Below are positions 50,655-59,872 of a DNA stretch of 64,000 nt, piece by piece; position 1 is the first letter of the stretch; every line of letters starts with the position of its first letter. Both the position numbers and the translations under genes were made by a program. Location: contig OZ241897.1 in the NCBI GenBank assembly GCA_965203535.1, positions 3,782,001 to 3,846,000 on the forward strand, in the 5' to 3' direction. This stretch comes from JAJDTT01 sp022827025. Lineage in GTDB: Bacteria > Acidobacteriota > UBA6911 > RPQK01 > JAJDTT01. Below the pieces are notes generated by a model that was not told the DNA's origin, did not search any database, and saw only the letters and a program-made list of their open reading frames with translations.

Positions 50655-52451
50655 ATGGTAAGAAAAACAGTGTTTTCCCGAGACGGTTTCCTTTTGAGTC
50701 TCGCCGCAGTTCTTCTGCTGTCGGTGAGCCCGATGCGGGCTACGGCGGACCCTTCCGGCGTCGGCACCATCACCACCGCCGCGGGGACCGGAGAACAGGG
50801 GTACAGCGGGGACGGGGGACCGGCGACCGAGGCCCAACTCTCCAGTCCCATTGACGTAGCGGTGGACGGAGCGGGCAACCTCTACATCGTCGAAGTTGGC
50901 AACCGCCGGGTGCGCAAGGTGGACTCCACCGGCACCATCACCACCGTCGCCGGGACCGGAGAAGAGGGGTTCAGCGGGGATGGGGGACCGGCGACCGAGG
51001 CTCAACTCTCCTCTGTTCCCACTGACGTAGCGGCGGACGGAGCGGGCAACCTCTACATCGCCGACCAGTTCAACCACCGGGTGCGCAAGGTGGACTCCAC
51101 CGGCACGATTACCACCGTCGCCGGGACCGGAGAAGAGGGGTTCAGCGGGGACGGCGGTCCGGCGACCGAGGCCCAACTCTCCAAGCCCTATAGCGTAGCG
51201 GTGGACGGAGCGGGCAACCTCTACGTCGCCGAACAGGGCAACCACCGGGTGCGCAAGGTGGACTCCACCGGCACCATCACCACCATCGCCGGGACCGGAG
51301 AACAGGGATTCAGCGGGGACGGTGGTCCGGCGACCGAGGCCCAACTCTCCAGTCCCACTGACTTAGCGGCGGATGGAGCGGGCAACCTCTACGTCGCCGA
51401 ACAGAGCAACCACCGGGTGCGCAAGGTGGACTCCACCGGCACCATCACCACCGTCGCCGGGACCGGAGAAGGGGGGTACAGCGGGGACGGGGGACCGGCG
51501 ACCGAGGCTCAACTCTCCGATCCCGTTGGCGTAGCGGTGGACGGAACAGGCAGCCTCTACATCGCCAGCTTTCACCACCGGGTGCGCAAGGTGGACTCCA
51601 CCGGCACCATCACCACCGTCGCCGGGACCGGAGAACAGGGGTACAGCGGGGACGGCGGTCCGGCAACCGAGGCTCAACTCTTCTATTCCTATGGCTTAGC
51701 GGTGGACGGAGCGGACCGCCTCTACATCGCCGATCTTGGCAACCACCGGGTGCGAATCCTGGTGCCCGCACGTCTGGACTTTGCTCATTTCGCCAATGGG
51801 GATTCCATCGTCTCCGACTTGGTCTTCGTCAATGTGGCCTCCCATCCGATCCGTCCGTCCCTCTACTTCTACGATCAGGAAGGAAGTCTTATTGCAGCGG
51901 ATTCGGTGGTGGACATCATGGGCGATCTGATGGTTCAGGAGGACGGGAGACTAACCGTCGGGACCGAGGTGAAGCCCCTGGGGGATCTCACGATCTCGAC
52001 CCACGGCCGAGGTGAATTGGTGACCGGATCGGTGAAGGTCGTGGCCGGTGGTCCCCTGGGCGGGGTTCTGCGCTTCGACGCTCCGGCCATCGGCGTGGCC
52101 GGCGTGGGAGCGAGCCCACCGATGCCGGCAGGCGTCTTTCCCGCCCGCCGCCAAGTGGGAGGAATAAATACCGGAGCGGCCATCCGCAACCTGGAAGCGG
52201 ACCCCATGACGGTGACCTGTCACTTGATGCAAAAGGGGGAGGTTCTGGACGAAGCGGAGGTCCCACTGGAGGCCAACGGCCAAGCCGCCAAGTTTATTGA
52301 CGAGTTGTTCACCGAAACCGATACATCCGACTTCGTGGGAACGGTGCGGTGCAGTGCGCCGGACGAGGGACAGTTCACCGGAGTGGCCCTGGAGATGGAT
52401 CCTGGCAACCGGATCTTCACGACCTTACCGGTGATTCCGGTTCGGCGATGA
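50655..52451 (+). CDS. Secreted NHL-repeat protein
   Basis: 598 residues with a signal peptide (LLSLAAVLLLSVSPMRATA). Residues ~35-375 are six near-identical NHL blades of ~56 residues (consensus GTGEQGYSGDGGPATEAQLS, then VAVDGAGNLYIAD..NHRVRKVDSTG), forming a six-bladed propeller; the DNA repeats with a ~168-bp period. From ~375 a beta-rich domain (HFANGDSIVSDLVFVN) resembles that of the protein at 40500-41786. Extracellular binding protein, partner unknown. High repeat identity implies recent blade amplification. Confidence 0.93.
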   Translation: MVRKTVFSRDGFLLSLAAVLLLSVSPMRATADPSGVGTITTAAGTGEQGYSGDGGPATEAQLSSPIDVAVDGAGNLYIVEVGNRRVRKVDSTGTITTVAGTGEEGFSGDGGPATEAQLSSVPTDVAADGAGNLYIADQFNHRVRKVDSTGTITTVAGTGEEGFSGDGGPATEAQLSKPYSVAVDGAGNLYVAEQGNHRVRKVDSTGTITTIAGTGEQGFSGDGGPATEAQLSSPTDLAADGAGNLYVAEQSNHRVRKVDSTGTITTVAGTGEGGYSGDGGPATEAQLSDPVGVAVDGTGSLYIASFHHRVRKVDSTGTITTVAGTGEQGYSGDGGPATEAQLFYSYGLAVDGADRLYIADLGNHRVRILVPARLDFAHFANGDSIVSDLVFVNVASHPIRPSLYFYDQEGSLIAADSVVDIMGDLMVQEDGRLTVGTEVKPLGDLTISTHGRGELVTGSVKVVAGGPLGGVLRFDAPAIGVAGVGASPPMPAGVFPARRQVGGINTGAAIRNLEADPMTVTCHLMQKGEVLDEAEVPLEANGQAAKFIDELFTETDTSDFVGTVRCSAPDEGQFTGVALEMDPGNRIFTTLPVIPVRR

Positions 52452-52532
52452 CCGCACAAAGGTGAATTAAGACGACCGATACAGGGGCGAAAATCGAGGC
52501 TGCATCTCAATGATAACGAAGAGGGAGTGAAG

Positions 52533-53078
52533 ATGCCGAAATCATGTGTTATTGGCGATCCACTCCAAGTGGAACGCCTGCCAAACGGAAGACGCGTACT
52601 CATGCGTGATCTTGAGGTCCATGTCAACGAGCACAGAGGATGGAAGCCGATCACAGTCACAAAGGGCTTCGACACGGACTACAGCTCCATTCCCACCCTC
52701 CTCAGCTGGGGCGTAAGATGGTCCAGGGTGGACATTGCCGGAGTCGTTCACGACTGGCTATACAGATACGGGCAAATTTCCAGGAAGGACGCAGACGAGG
52801 TCTGGTGGCTGGTAGCCCGCCGCGGGGAAAGCTGTGCCAACCGACTCCAGGCATGGTTGTGTTGGTTGGCTCTCCGCGGATTCGGGGTTTCCACGTGGAA
52901 TAAATACTGCGATCGCTATCGTAAAGAACGAAATTATGCGACGGAGGAAAAGGAACCGCTCTGGACCGCAATACCGGTAGTTGTGGCATTGTCGGTAGTG
53001 TTATGCATTCTGGCATCACTTCCCAACTTGGCCGAATGTGTTATGGGCGTCATTGATAGATGCCGTGGATGCGGATGA
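52533..53078 (+). CDS. DUF1353 family protein with C-terminal membrane segment
   Basis: 181 residues from ATG 52533 (GAGGGAG upstream; GTG 52527 is possible). FDTDYSSIPTLLSWGVRWSR, then AGVVHDWLYRYGQISRKDAD is the DUF1353 core, usually found in tailed phages and prophages. The C-terminal third adds a hydrophobic helix (IPVVVALSVVLCILASLP), unusual for phage members. Function unknown; possibly a domesticated phage gene. Confidence 0.82.
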   Translation: MPKSCVIGDPLQVERLPNGRRVLMRDLEVHVNEHRGWKPITVTKGFDTDYSSIPTLLSWGVRWSRVDIAGVVHDWLYRYGQISRKDADEVWWLVARRGESCANRLQAWLCWLALRGFGVSTWNKYCDRYRKERNYATEEKEPLWTAIPVVVALSVVLCILASLPNLAECVMGVIDRCRGCG

Positions 53079-53086
53079 CTTTTTGA

Positions 53087-53416
53087 ATGTGGCCGAAATC
53101 CGTCCCACTCTATCCTGGGAGGGGCCTCATAAACGTCATTAATTGGGTGACATGCACAGTGCTCGTGCTGGCGACGGTCGGCATCGGCATGGGTTTTCAG
53201 CCGTCTGGGCCGATGTCGTCTTCCGCTCCGGCCGGAGACCGGAGTTGGTCCAAGCACTGGGCCTACAAACAGCAGCGCAGCCGAGCGCACCGGCGCATGA
53301 AAAACACCATGTACGCGTCCACACCGGACCGCGCGGCCGCAATGTGTCCCGTCCTGAGTGACGGCCCGGAACATGAAGAACAGAAGGGGACAGTCACCTT
53401 TTCGCCTACGATCTAA
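53087..53416 (+). pseudogene. Truncated duplicate of the haem-c protein N-terminus
   Basis: The segment SKHWAYKQQRSRAHRRMKNT followed by MYASTPDRAAAMCPVLSDG corresponds to residues ~56-93 of the gene at 54487 (SRWAYELQRTQAHQRMKNTM...). It has its own signal-like N-terminus, then diverges (EHEEQKGTVTFSPTI) and stops. A partial duplication rather than a functional gene. Confidence 0.55.
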
Positions 53417-53421
53417 TTACT

Positions 53422-54354
53422 ATGGACAATACTATGGACAACAACGGAACGCTACGAATTTCTGTCTTTGATGGTACCCGTAATTTAATTCCGAACGGGA
53501 AGCAACTCCTATTCCGGATAGTTGATGGGAGACAGAAGGAAATTGTAACAAAGAACCAGGCGTCGCCGAACATGACTGTGTCACTGTCAATTGCCAATAA
53601 CTTTGAGGACGACTATACAGTGATTGTTTCGGGGAATGGTTACCGGCAAGCTGGGTTTCGTCCGATCGCACCCGAATCTAACAAGGAATTGGCCCTTGAT
53701 TTGATGCTATTGCCCAAAGAAACCAAATTTGAGTTTAATAGTGCAAAATGGGAAACATTGCTACATACACATCCAAAGTGGACATCGTTCTTGAAAGGTC
53801 AGTTGGATGAAACGACAGCAGAGAACCAATATGTCACATGGATGAAAAGCGGCCCCGAGCAGCTTGCCGCTTTCCTGAATTTCGCGGAGGCATTGGGTGA
53901 TGTTCGGTTTCGAACTGGTGTAGCGTTTGATTATCTGCGGCAGCCGCTGACTGGAGGATTAGCGAAAGACTGTTTGGTGGACCGTTGTTTTGCGTTCTCC
54001 AAGATAGATATAGTGACACAACTTAAGTGCGCAGTTGAAGACGGTACGTTTGAATACGCTTACTCTGACTTGCACCCCGGCGCCACACGAAGTTTTAAGG
54101 AAATACGTTTTGGTGAGGCGAATTTACAGATTACGCTTCACGAAAACGACCGGTGCACTATCGGAGAGGACAAGCACATCAAGGTGGAGATCGACATGGA
54201 CTATCACAAAGACCCACTAGCACATTTTCTGTTTGAAGTTCTGCCCAATTCATTCGGTGGTACCACAGATCCGCGCCGTATATATTGTCTGCGTTGGATT
54301 GCAGGAAGACGTTCGGGCGTTGGTGAGTTTGATCCGCCCTATAAACTTGTGTGA
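53422..54354 (+). CDS. Hypothetical protein, AT-rich, unknown
   Basis: 310 residues, no signal peptide. No family recognised. N-terminal part (LRISVFDGTRNLIPNGKQLL..YTVIVSGNGYRQAGF) looks like a beta-sandwich; the middle (WETLLHTHPKWTSFLKGQLD) is helical. Base composition is clearly more AT-rich than flanking genes, and it sits between a truncated and a complete copy of the same upstream gene, so it is likely foreign. A second frame continues from 54233 to 54475, hinting at a C-terminal frameshift. The 132 bp to the next start show no gene I trust. Confidence 0.6.
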   Translation: MDNTMDNNGTLRISVFDGTRNLIPNGKQLLFRIVDGRQKEIVTKNQASPNMTVSLSIANNFEDDYTVIVSGNGYRQAGFRPIAPESNKELALDLMLLPKETKFEFNSAKWETLLHTHPKWTSFLKGQLDETTAENQYVTWMKSGPEQLAAFLNFAEALGDVRFRTGVAFDYLRQPLTGGLAKDCLVDRCFAFSKIDIVTQLKCAVEDGTFEYAYSDLHPGATRSFKEIRFGEANLQITLHENDRCTIGEDKHIKVEIDMDYHKDPLAHFLFEVLPNSFGGTTDPRRIYCLRWIAGRRSGVGEFDPPYKLV

Positions 54355-54486
54355 CAACGTCAACTGGTTGTCGGACAATTTGACGGATTCCATAAGCGAA
54401 CTTCCAGCCATGATTGGCCAGAATTGCTACGGGCAACGAAAAGGCGACACTACGGGAGGTTCAAATTATCATTGATCGGATAGCTC

Positions 54487-57400
54487 ATGTTAAAAAGGCT
54501 GATGGCAGTCAACTGCATGCATAAATTGTCCTTTATCGCAAGACATAGGACCTGTCTGTTTCTGATCTCGGCAGCAATTGCCGCCGCTTTCCAACTGGTC
54601 TGGGGAATCGCCTCGTCCGCTCCTGAGAACTACCGAACTCCATCGAGTCGCTGGGCCTACGAGCTTCAGCGGACCCAAGCGCACCAGCGCATGAAAAACA
54701 CCATGTACGCATCCACGCCGGATCGCGCCGACGCGACCGTGATGTGTCCCGCCCTGAGCGACGGTCGGCTCGGCCCACCGATTGTCTTTGACCTGCGCGG
54801 CGCCTATCTCAAGGCCGACTCGAAAAGGTTCTCCGCAAAGGACAAGGGATCGAAGTCGGAAACCGACTCGGCATTGGACTTCTTCCTGAACCACATCTCC
54901 GGACCCATCGTGCAGGCCAAATGCGTCAACTGCCACGTTGAGGGCGGCGTGTCCGGACACACCCGGTTGGTTCTCCACTCCTCGGCCAACCCCGACCACG
55001 GCGCCCTCAACCTGGCGGTGTTCGAGAATTTCCTGGCCGACGTGGAGGACGGCGCAAATCTGATCCTGAACAAGATCCAGGGCGTGGCCCACGGCGGCGG
55101 CGTCCAGGTGGCTGCCGGGTCGGACGACCTCGCCAACATGGAGCGCTTCCTGAGCCTTCTGGGCCATGGGGACGGTTCGGGTCCCGGCCTGTCGCCGGAA
55201 ACGCTGTTTGATTCCGTGACCATGACGTCGCCGGGGAGAACTCTGCGCCGGGCGGCGCTGGTCTTCGGCGGAAGGGTCCCGACCCGGGAGGAACGTGAGG
55301 CCGTCGACAATGGCACCGAGGCGGACCTGCGAACGGCGATCCGGAACCTGATGACGGGACCCGGATTCCACCGGTTTTTGATCCGGGCCGCCAACGATCG
55401 TCTTTTGACGGACCGGCACCTGGAACTCGCGCTCGATCCCAACATCGATTTGTTCGTCGACCTCGCCAATCTGCAATATTTCAAGAAATTGGCGACGATC
55501 GAGAAGGGATACGATCACCCCTGGCACGATCCCGAGTTCGGTTATTGGTGGGAGCAGGTCCAGTACGGTTTCGCGCGCGCCCCTCTGGAGCTGATCGCGC
55601 ACGTGGTGGAGAACGATCTTCCCTACACGGAGGTGCTGACCGCCGACTACATCATGGCCAATCCGGAGGCGGCCGAGGCCTACGGCGACGCGCCGGCCTT
55701 CGACGATCCCGAAGACCCGCTGGAGTTCCGGCCCTCCGAGATCCTCAGCTACTACCGGAACGATGATTCCAAGGTCGCCGAGTATCATGAAGGCATCGGA
55801 GCCAACATTCTTGATCCCGGTAATCTGGCAACGGATTACCCGCACGCCGGGATCCTCAACACCAGCGTGTTTCTGTTGCGCTATCCCACCACACCCACCA
55901 ACCGCAACCGCGCCCGGTCGCGGTGGACCTACTACCACTTCCTGGGCCTGGACATCGAGAAGTCGGCCTCGCGGACGACCGATCCCGTCGCGCTCGCCGA
56001 CACCGACAATCCCACGCTGAATAATCCCGCCTGCACGGTCTGTCATCGGGTCATGGACCCGGTGGCCGGAGCCTTTCAGAACTACGGAGAAGAGGGGCTT
56101 TACCGGGACGAATGGGAGGGGCTGGACTCGCTGGACACCCTCTACAAGTACCCGGAGGATGGCTCGTACTCGCCCTATCAATACGGCGACGCCTGGTATC
56201 GCGACATGCGCGAGCCGGGCTTCAACGGCGAGTTGGCGCCCAACGCGGAAAACAGTCTGCAATGGTTGGCCGAGAAGATCGTGGCCGACGATCGGTTTGC
56301 CGAGGCGACGGTGAAGTTCTGGTGGCCGCCGATTGTCGGGGTTGAGATCGCGACGCCGCCGGAGGACGAGAACGACAGCGACTTCGAGGCGATGCTGCTG
56401 TTCTCCAATGCCCAGATCATGCAGGTGGAGAGACTCGCTGAGGAATTTCGGTCGGGGATCGCCGGTGGAGAGCCGTACAACCTGAAAGATCTCCTGGTCG
56501 AGATTGTGCTTTCGCCCTGGTTCCGGGCCGAGTCGATCGAGGACGAGGATCCGGTGCGGGCGGCGGCGTTGCGACTCGCCGGCGTCGACCGGCTGCTCAC
56601 GCCCGAAGAACTGGCCTGGAAGACCGAATCGATCACCGGATACGGTTGGGGCAAAAATATTGGTGGCCTTGGGATCGAGTCCAAACTGACGCGCAAGCAC
56701 GACTACCGGCTGCTCTACGGCGGCATCGACTCGGACGGCGTCACGGACCGAGCGGGTGACATGACGGCATTGATGGCGGCGGTGGCCCAGAGCCATGCCC
56801 TGGAATCCAGTTGTCCCATCGTGGGCCGCGAGTTCTTGTTGTGGCCGGACGAGAAGCGGCGTCTCTTCGCCGGGATCGACGAGGACGTGACGCCGGTGTT
56901 CGAGTTCGGAGGCACTGCCGTGATCGAAGTCGAGTCCTGGAAGAATCGACAGACGGTTTCGGTATCCGGTCCTCTGTCCGTCGGCACCAAGATCGTCCGC
57001 GTGGGATTTCTGAACGACTTCTACGACGAGGACACCAAGGCCGACCGAAACTTGATCCTGGATCAAGTATTGGTCCGCAATCACTCCGGTAAGGTCGTCA
57101 AGCGCGTGGCGTTGGAGAACGTCGATTCACAGGATTGCGGCTCGCCCTACTGGGACGGTTCAAGGGAGAAGCAAGGCGGATACAAGTTTTGGTGCGGCGG
57201 ATGGTTGGATGTTCCTGTGTCGATTCCAGCCGCCGGCGACTACCGGATCGAGGTGGTGGCGTATCAAGAGCCGGCGGGCGACGAGGACGCCCGGCTGGGG
57301 ATGGTGGTCCAATCGGACACCGAGACCTCGCGGGGCGCCCGGACGATTCGCAACAAGCTGGTGGAGCTGCACGAGACACTCCTGGGGGTGACGGTGAGTC

Positions 57401-57723
57401 TCGATTCCCCGGACGTGGACGCGGCGTTTCGTCTGTTCGTGGAGGTGTGGGAGCAGACCCGCCTGATCGAGGATCCGTGGGCGGAGAACGTCATCTGCGA
57501 CATCGACGACCAGTTCTTTTTCGAAGGGATCGCGGAGGACGCCCTGGTATTGCACACTCCGCATGATGGCTACCCATACTATGACTTCGACTGGGAGCGC
57601 GTGGACGAGATCCGAGGCGAAGTCGACTGGTGGGGCAGATCCGGGCACCTCAACCCGGTCATCCGGACCTGGGTGGTGGTGCTGGCCTATCTCTTGACGG
57701 ATTATCGGTATCTCTTTCTCTAG
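54487..57723 (+). CDS. Large haem-c-containing secreted protein (DUF1588/DUF1592-like)
   Basis: 1078 residues with an N-terminal membrane/signal segment (CLFLISAAIAAAFQLVWG). Residues 146-150 are CVNCH, a c-type haem site, within GPIVQAKCVNCHVEGG; a second, ACTVCHRVMDPVAGAFQNYG (~517), matches the DUF1588-type motif. The C-terminus has carbohydrate-binding-like beta sheet. Paired with a DUF1501 protein, as in many Planctomycetota and Acidobacteriota. Probably periplasmic; function unknown. The TAG stop (57721-57723) lies in the target site of palindromic element copy 2. Confidence 0.88.
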   Translation: MLKRLMAVNCMHKLSFIARHRTCLFLISAAIAAAFQLVWGIASSAPENYRTPSSRWAYELQRTQAHQRMKNTMYASTPDRADATVMCPALSDGRLGPPIVFDLRGAYLKADSKRFSAKDKGSKSETDSALDFFLNHISGPIVQAKCVNCHVEGGVSGHTRLVLHSSANPDHGALNLAVFENFLADVEDGANLILNKIQGVAHGGGVQVAAGSDDLANMERFLSLLGHGDGSGPGLSPETLFDSVTMTSPGRTLRRAALVFGGRVPTREEREAVDNGTEADLRTAIRNLMTGPGFHRFLIRAANDRLLTDRHLELALDPNIDLFVDLANLQYFKKLATIEKGYDHPWHDPEFGYWWEQVQYGFARAPLELIAHVVENDLPYTEVLTADYIMANPEAAEAYGDAPAFDDPEDPLEFRPSEILSYYRNDDSKVAEYHEGIGANILDPGNLATDYPHAGILNTSVFLLRYPTTPTNRNRARSRWTYYHFLGLDIEKSASRTTDPVALADTDNPTLNNPACTVCHRVMDPVAGAFQNYGEEGLYRDEWEGLDSLDTLYKYPEDGSYSPYQYGDAWYRDMREPGFNGELAPNAENSLQWLAEKIVADDRFAEATVKFWWPPIVGVEIATPPEDENDSDFEAMLLFSNAQIMQVERLAEEFRSGIAGGEPYNLKDLLVEIVLSPWFRAESIEDEDPVRAAALRLAGVDRLLTPEELAWKTESITGYGWGKNIGGLGIESKLTRKHDYRLLYGGIDSDGVTDRAGDMTALMAAVAQSHALESSCPIVGREFLLWPDEKRRLFAGIDEDVTPVFEFGGTAVIEVESWKNRQTVSVSGPLSVGTKIVRVGFLNDFYDEDTKADRNLILDQVLVRNHSGKVVKRVALENVDSQDCGSPYWDGSREKQGGYKFWCGGWLDVPVSIPAAGDYRIEVVAYQEPAGDEDARLGMVVQSDTETSRGARTIRNKLVELHETLLGVTVSLDSPDVDAAFRLFVEVWEQTRLIEDPWAENVICDIDDQFFFEGIAEDALVLHTPHDGYPYYDFDWERVDEIRGEVDWWGRSGHLNPVIRTWVVVLAYLLTDYRYLFL

Positions 57724-57881
57724 GAGCCTGCGCGGTAGAAATGATCGTAGCGAGAAAGTGGAGAATCGAGGCCAGATTTTCACGATTTGGAGGTGCATAG
57801 TGGTGCTATTCGCCGAGAAATCGCACGAATATGGACCGATTCTACGCTTTCGCAGTAGATTGATTTCTGCCGCGCAGGCTC
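57724..57881 (-). mobile_element. 158-bp imperfect-palindrome element, copy 2 (intergenic)
   Basis: Flanks CTAG (57720-57723) and CTGG (57882-57885). Opposite orientation to copies 1 and 3. It separates the stop of the haem-c gene from the ribosome-binding site (GGGAGGGG) of the DUF1501 gene; without it the two genes would be only ~8 bp apart. On the minus strand it encodes the same peptide as copies 1 and 3. Confidence 0.85.
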
Positions 57882-57892
57882 CTGGGAGGGGC

Positions 57893-59185
57893 ATGAAACG
57901 GCGTACCTTTTGCAAGGGTCTGGCGGTCCCCGTTGTCGGCGCAGTGTCGAGATTCCATCTGCCACTCGCGAACGCCGCCGGTTACGACGGCAAGCTGTTC
58001 GTCTTCGTCCAGGCCGACGGGGGCTGGGACCCGACCAGCTTCTGTGATCCGAAGACCAATACGCCCGGCGAGAAGGTCATCAACCACTGGGCCGAGAGTG
58101 GAGAGATCCGGCAGGCGGGCAATCTCCGGTATGCGGACTTCGCCCGCAACGGGAAGTTTTTCGAGAAGTACCACGAGCGGATGCTGGTGATCAACGGCGT
58201 GGACGCGCAGACGAACGCCCATTCGGCGGGGATCGTGCACAACTGGAGCGGCCGGGTCTCGGAAGGTTACCCGAGCATGACAGCGTTGCTGGCCGCGCAT
58301 CATGCCCCGGATCTGTCGCTGGCCTATCTCAGTTTCGGGGGGTTCTCCGATACGGCCCATCTGACGACCTATACGCGCTTGCACGGGGCGGATCTGATCC
58401 GCGCCATCGCGAGCCCGGAACTCGGCCGGTGGGACCCTTCGACCCGGTATCTCCATCGGGAGAACTGGGAGACCCTGAAGACCTTCCGGGCGGCCAACCT
58501 CGAACGGCTGGCCGAGGCGCCCGGGCTTCTGCCCCGAGCGGCCCGTAATCGCCGACTGTACGCGGCCGCGCTCTCTGCCGAGGCGACCGAAGGCCTGAAG
58601 GGGTATACCGCCCTGCTGCCGGCAGAAAGCGACTTGCCACCCGTGCAGAAGTACGGGAGCAAGTTCGAAAGCAAGCTGCGGCTCCAGGCCCTGTTGGCGA
58701 TCCTCGCCTTCAAGGCCCGGGTGGCGGTGAGTGCGGACCTCTGGCTGGGGGGATTCGACACCCACGCCAATCACGACCCGGACCACAACTGGCTGTTGGG
58801 AAACCTGACCGATTCGGTGGACTATCTGTGGGAACTGGCGGAGACCCACGAGGTGGCCGACCGGCTGGTGGTGGTGGTGGGATCCGATTTCGGCCGCACC
58901 AACTTCTACAACGTGGACGAGGGCAAGGACCACTGGCCCATCGGCAGCTTCGTGGTGATGGAGAAGAATCAGCCTTGGACCAACCGAGTCGTGGGTGAGA
59001 CCGACGCCCTGCACTTCGCCCACAAGATCCACCCCGGGACGCTACGGCGCGACGACGCCAACGGAACCATCATCTACCCGAAGCACGTTCACAAGGCGTT
59101 GCGCCGGTACTTCGGAATCGAGAACTCGCTGGGCGCCCAGCGGTTCCCGTTCCACAACACGGAAGACTTCGCGTTCTTCGGGTGA
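57893..59185 (+). CDS. DUF1501 family protein
   Basis: 430 residues from ATG 57893, preceded by GGGAGGGGC; upstream open frame is the palindromic element. MKRRTFCKGLAVPVVGAV is a Tat-like/twin-Arg export signal. GKLFVFVQADGGWDPTSFCD, NAHSAGIVHNWSG, LGGFDTHANHDPDHNWLLGN and VVVVGSDFGRTNFYNVDEGK are DUF1501 (alkaline-phosphatase-superfamily-like) motifs with metal-binding Asp/His candidates. Exported; activity unknown. Operon partner of the haem-c protein. Confidence 0.92.
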   Translation: MKRRTFCKGLAVPVVGAVSRFHLPLANAAGYDGKLFVFVQADGGWDPTSFCDPKTNTPGEKVINHWAESGEIRQAGNLRYADFARNGKFFEKYHERMLVINGVDAQTNAHSAGIVHNWSGRVSEGYPSMTALLAAHHAPDLSLAYLSFGGFSDTAHLTTYTRLHGADLIRAIASPELGRWDPSTRYLHRENWETLKTFRAANLERLAEAPGLLPRAARNRRLYAAALSAEATEGLKGYTALLPAESDLPPVQKYGSKFESKLRLQALLAILAFKARVAVSADLWLGGFDTHANHDPDHNWLLGNLTDSVDYLWELAETHEVADRLVVVVGSDFGRTNFYNVDEGKDHWPIGSFVVMEKNQPWTNRVVGETDALHFAHKIHPGTLRRDDANGTIIYPKHVHKALRRYFGIENSLGAQRFPFHNTEDFAFFG

Positions 59186-59243
59186 GTTTCCCACCGGCGA
59201 TCAAAAAGAGCGGACCATCGCGATGTAGAGATTTCGGGAGAAA

Positions 59244-59747
59244 TTGTGGACTCTGGCCGGCCTCGGACTCCTGTTTTCTTTCCTGCCGGTTCCGTTCGTC
59301 GCCTCGGTCGGGGGCCGCTCCGACGGAAGAGAAATCCCGTTTCCTGCGGTCCTGGCCGAATCGGGCTGCTACGTCTCCGGCTGTCACATGCTCCCCGGGA
59401 GCACCTTGAACGAAGTGGGCTCCGTCTCGTTCAACCATCTGCCGTCCAGCTTCGTTCCCGGTGCGACCTACGACCTAGGAGCCTGCGCGGCAGAAATTAA
59501 TCTACTGCGAAAGCGTAGAATCGGTCCATATTTCCCCGATTTCTCGGCGAATAGAACAACTATGCACCTCAAAATCGTGAAAATCTGGCCTCGATTCTCC
59601 ACTTTCTCGCTACGATCATTTCTACCGCGCAGACTCCTAGGGATCACGATGACGGGAGGGTCGACGTACGGGTTCCAGGTGGTGGCGACTGTAGTGCGTT
59701 CGAGCCCCGGAAATCTGGCGAGTCTGCCGGTGGCGCCGATTCCGTGA
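59244..59747 (+). CDS. Small secreted Reeler-like protein interrupted in frame by element copy 3
   Basis: 167 codons from TTG 59244. Signal peptide (GLGLLFSFLPVPFVAS), then CYVSGCHMLPGSTLNEVGSV and FVPGATYDL; 54 element codons; then GITMTGGSTYGFQVVATV. Without the element the halves join as FVPGATYDLGITMTGGSTYG, the continuous motif of Reeler/choice-of-anchor-type domains, and the gene would have 113 codons. Frame is preserved, so a protein with a 54-residue basic insert could be made; whether it folds is unknown. Third gene of the haem-c/DUF1501 operon. Confidence 0.7.
   Translation: MWTLAGLGLLFSFLPVPFVASVGGRSDGREIPFPAVLAESGCYVSGCHMLPGSTLNEVGSVSFNHLPSSFVPGATYDLGACAAEINLLRKRRIGPYFPDFSANRTTMHLKIVKIWPRFSTFSLRSFLPRRLLGITMTGGSTYGFQVVATVVRSSPGNLASLPVAPIP
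59479..59636 (+). mobile_element. 158-bp imperfect-palindrome element, copy 3 (in frame)
   Basis: Perfect CTAG duplication on both sides (59475-59478, 59637-59640). Left end GAGCCTGCGCGGCAGAAAT; right end inward GAGTCTGCGCGGTAGAAAT. Same length and coding frame as copy 1. This copy gives the clearest evidence for insertion, because the interrupted protein motif is restored when it is removed. Confidence 0.9.
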
Positions 59748-59872
59748 AAGCGGGTCCCGCCCTGCTGTGAAGAAAGATGTGCTTGGCCCGGGTGCGACCC
59801 GGATCAGGAGAGGGCACGTTGACTCGGAGACAACCCAGAAACGGTGTGGTAGCTTGCCCAACGGGAGGACGC

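Noticed and set aside
54233..54475. Separate 80-codon gene after the AT-rich unknown gene
   Set aside because: Overlaps its end in another frame and has no independent ribosome site; more likely a frameshifted tail.
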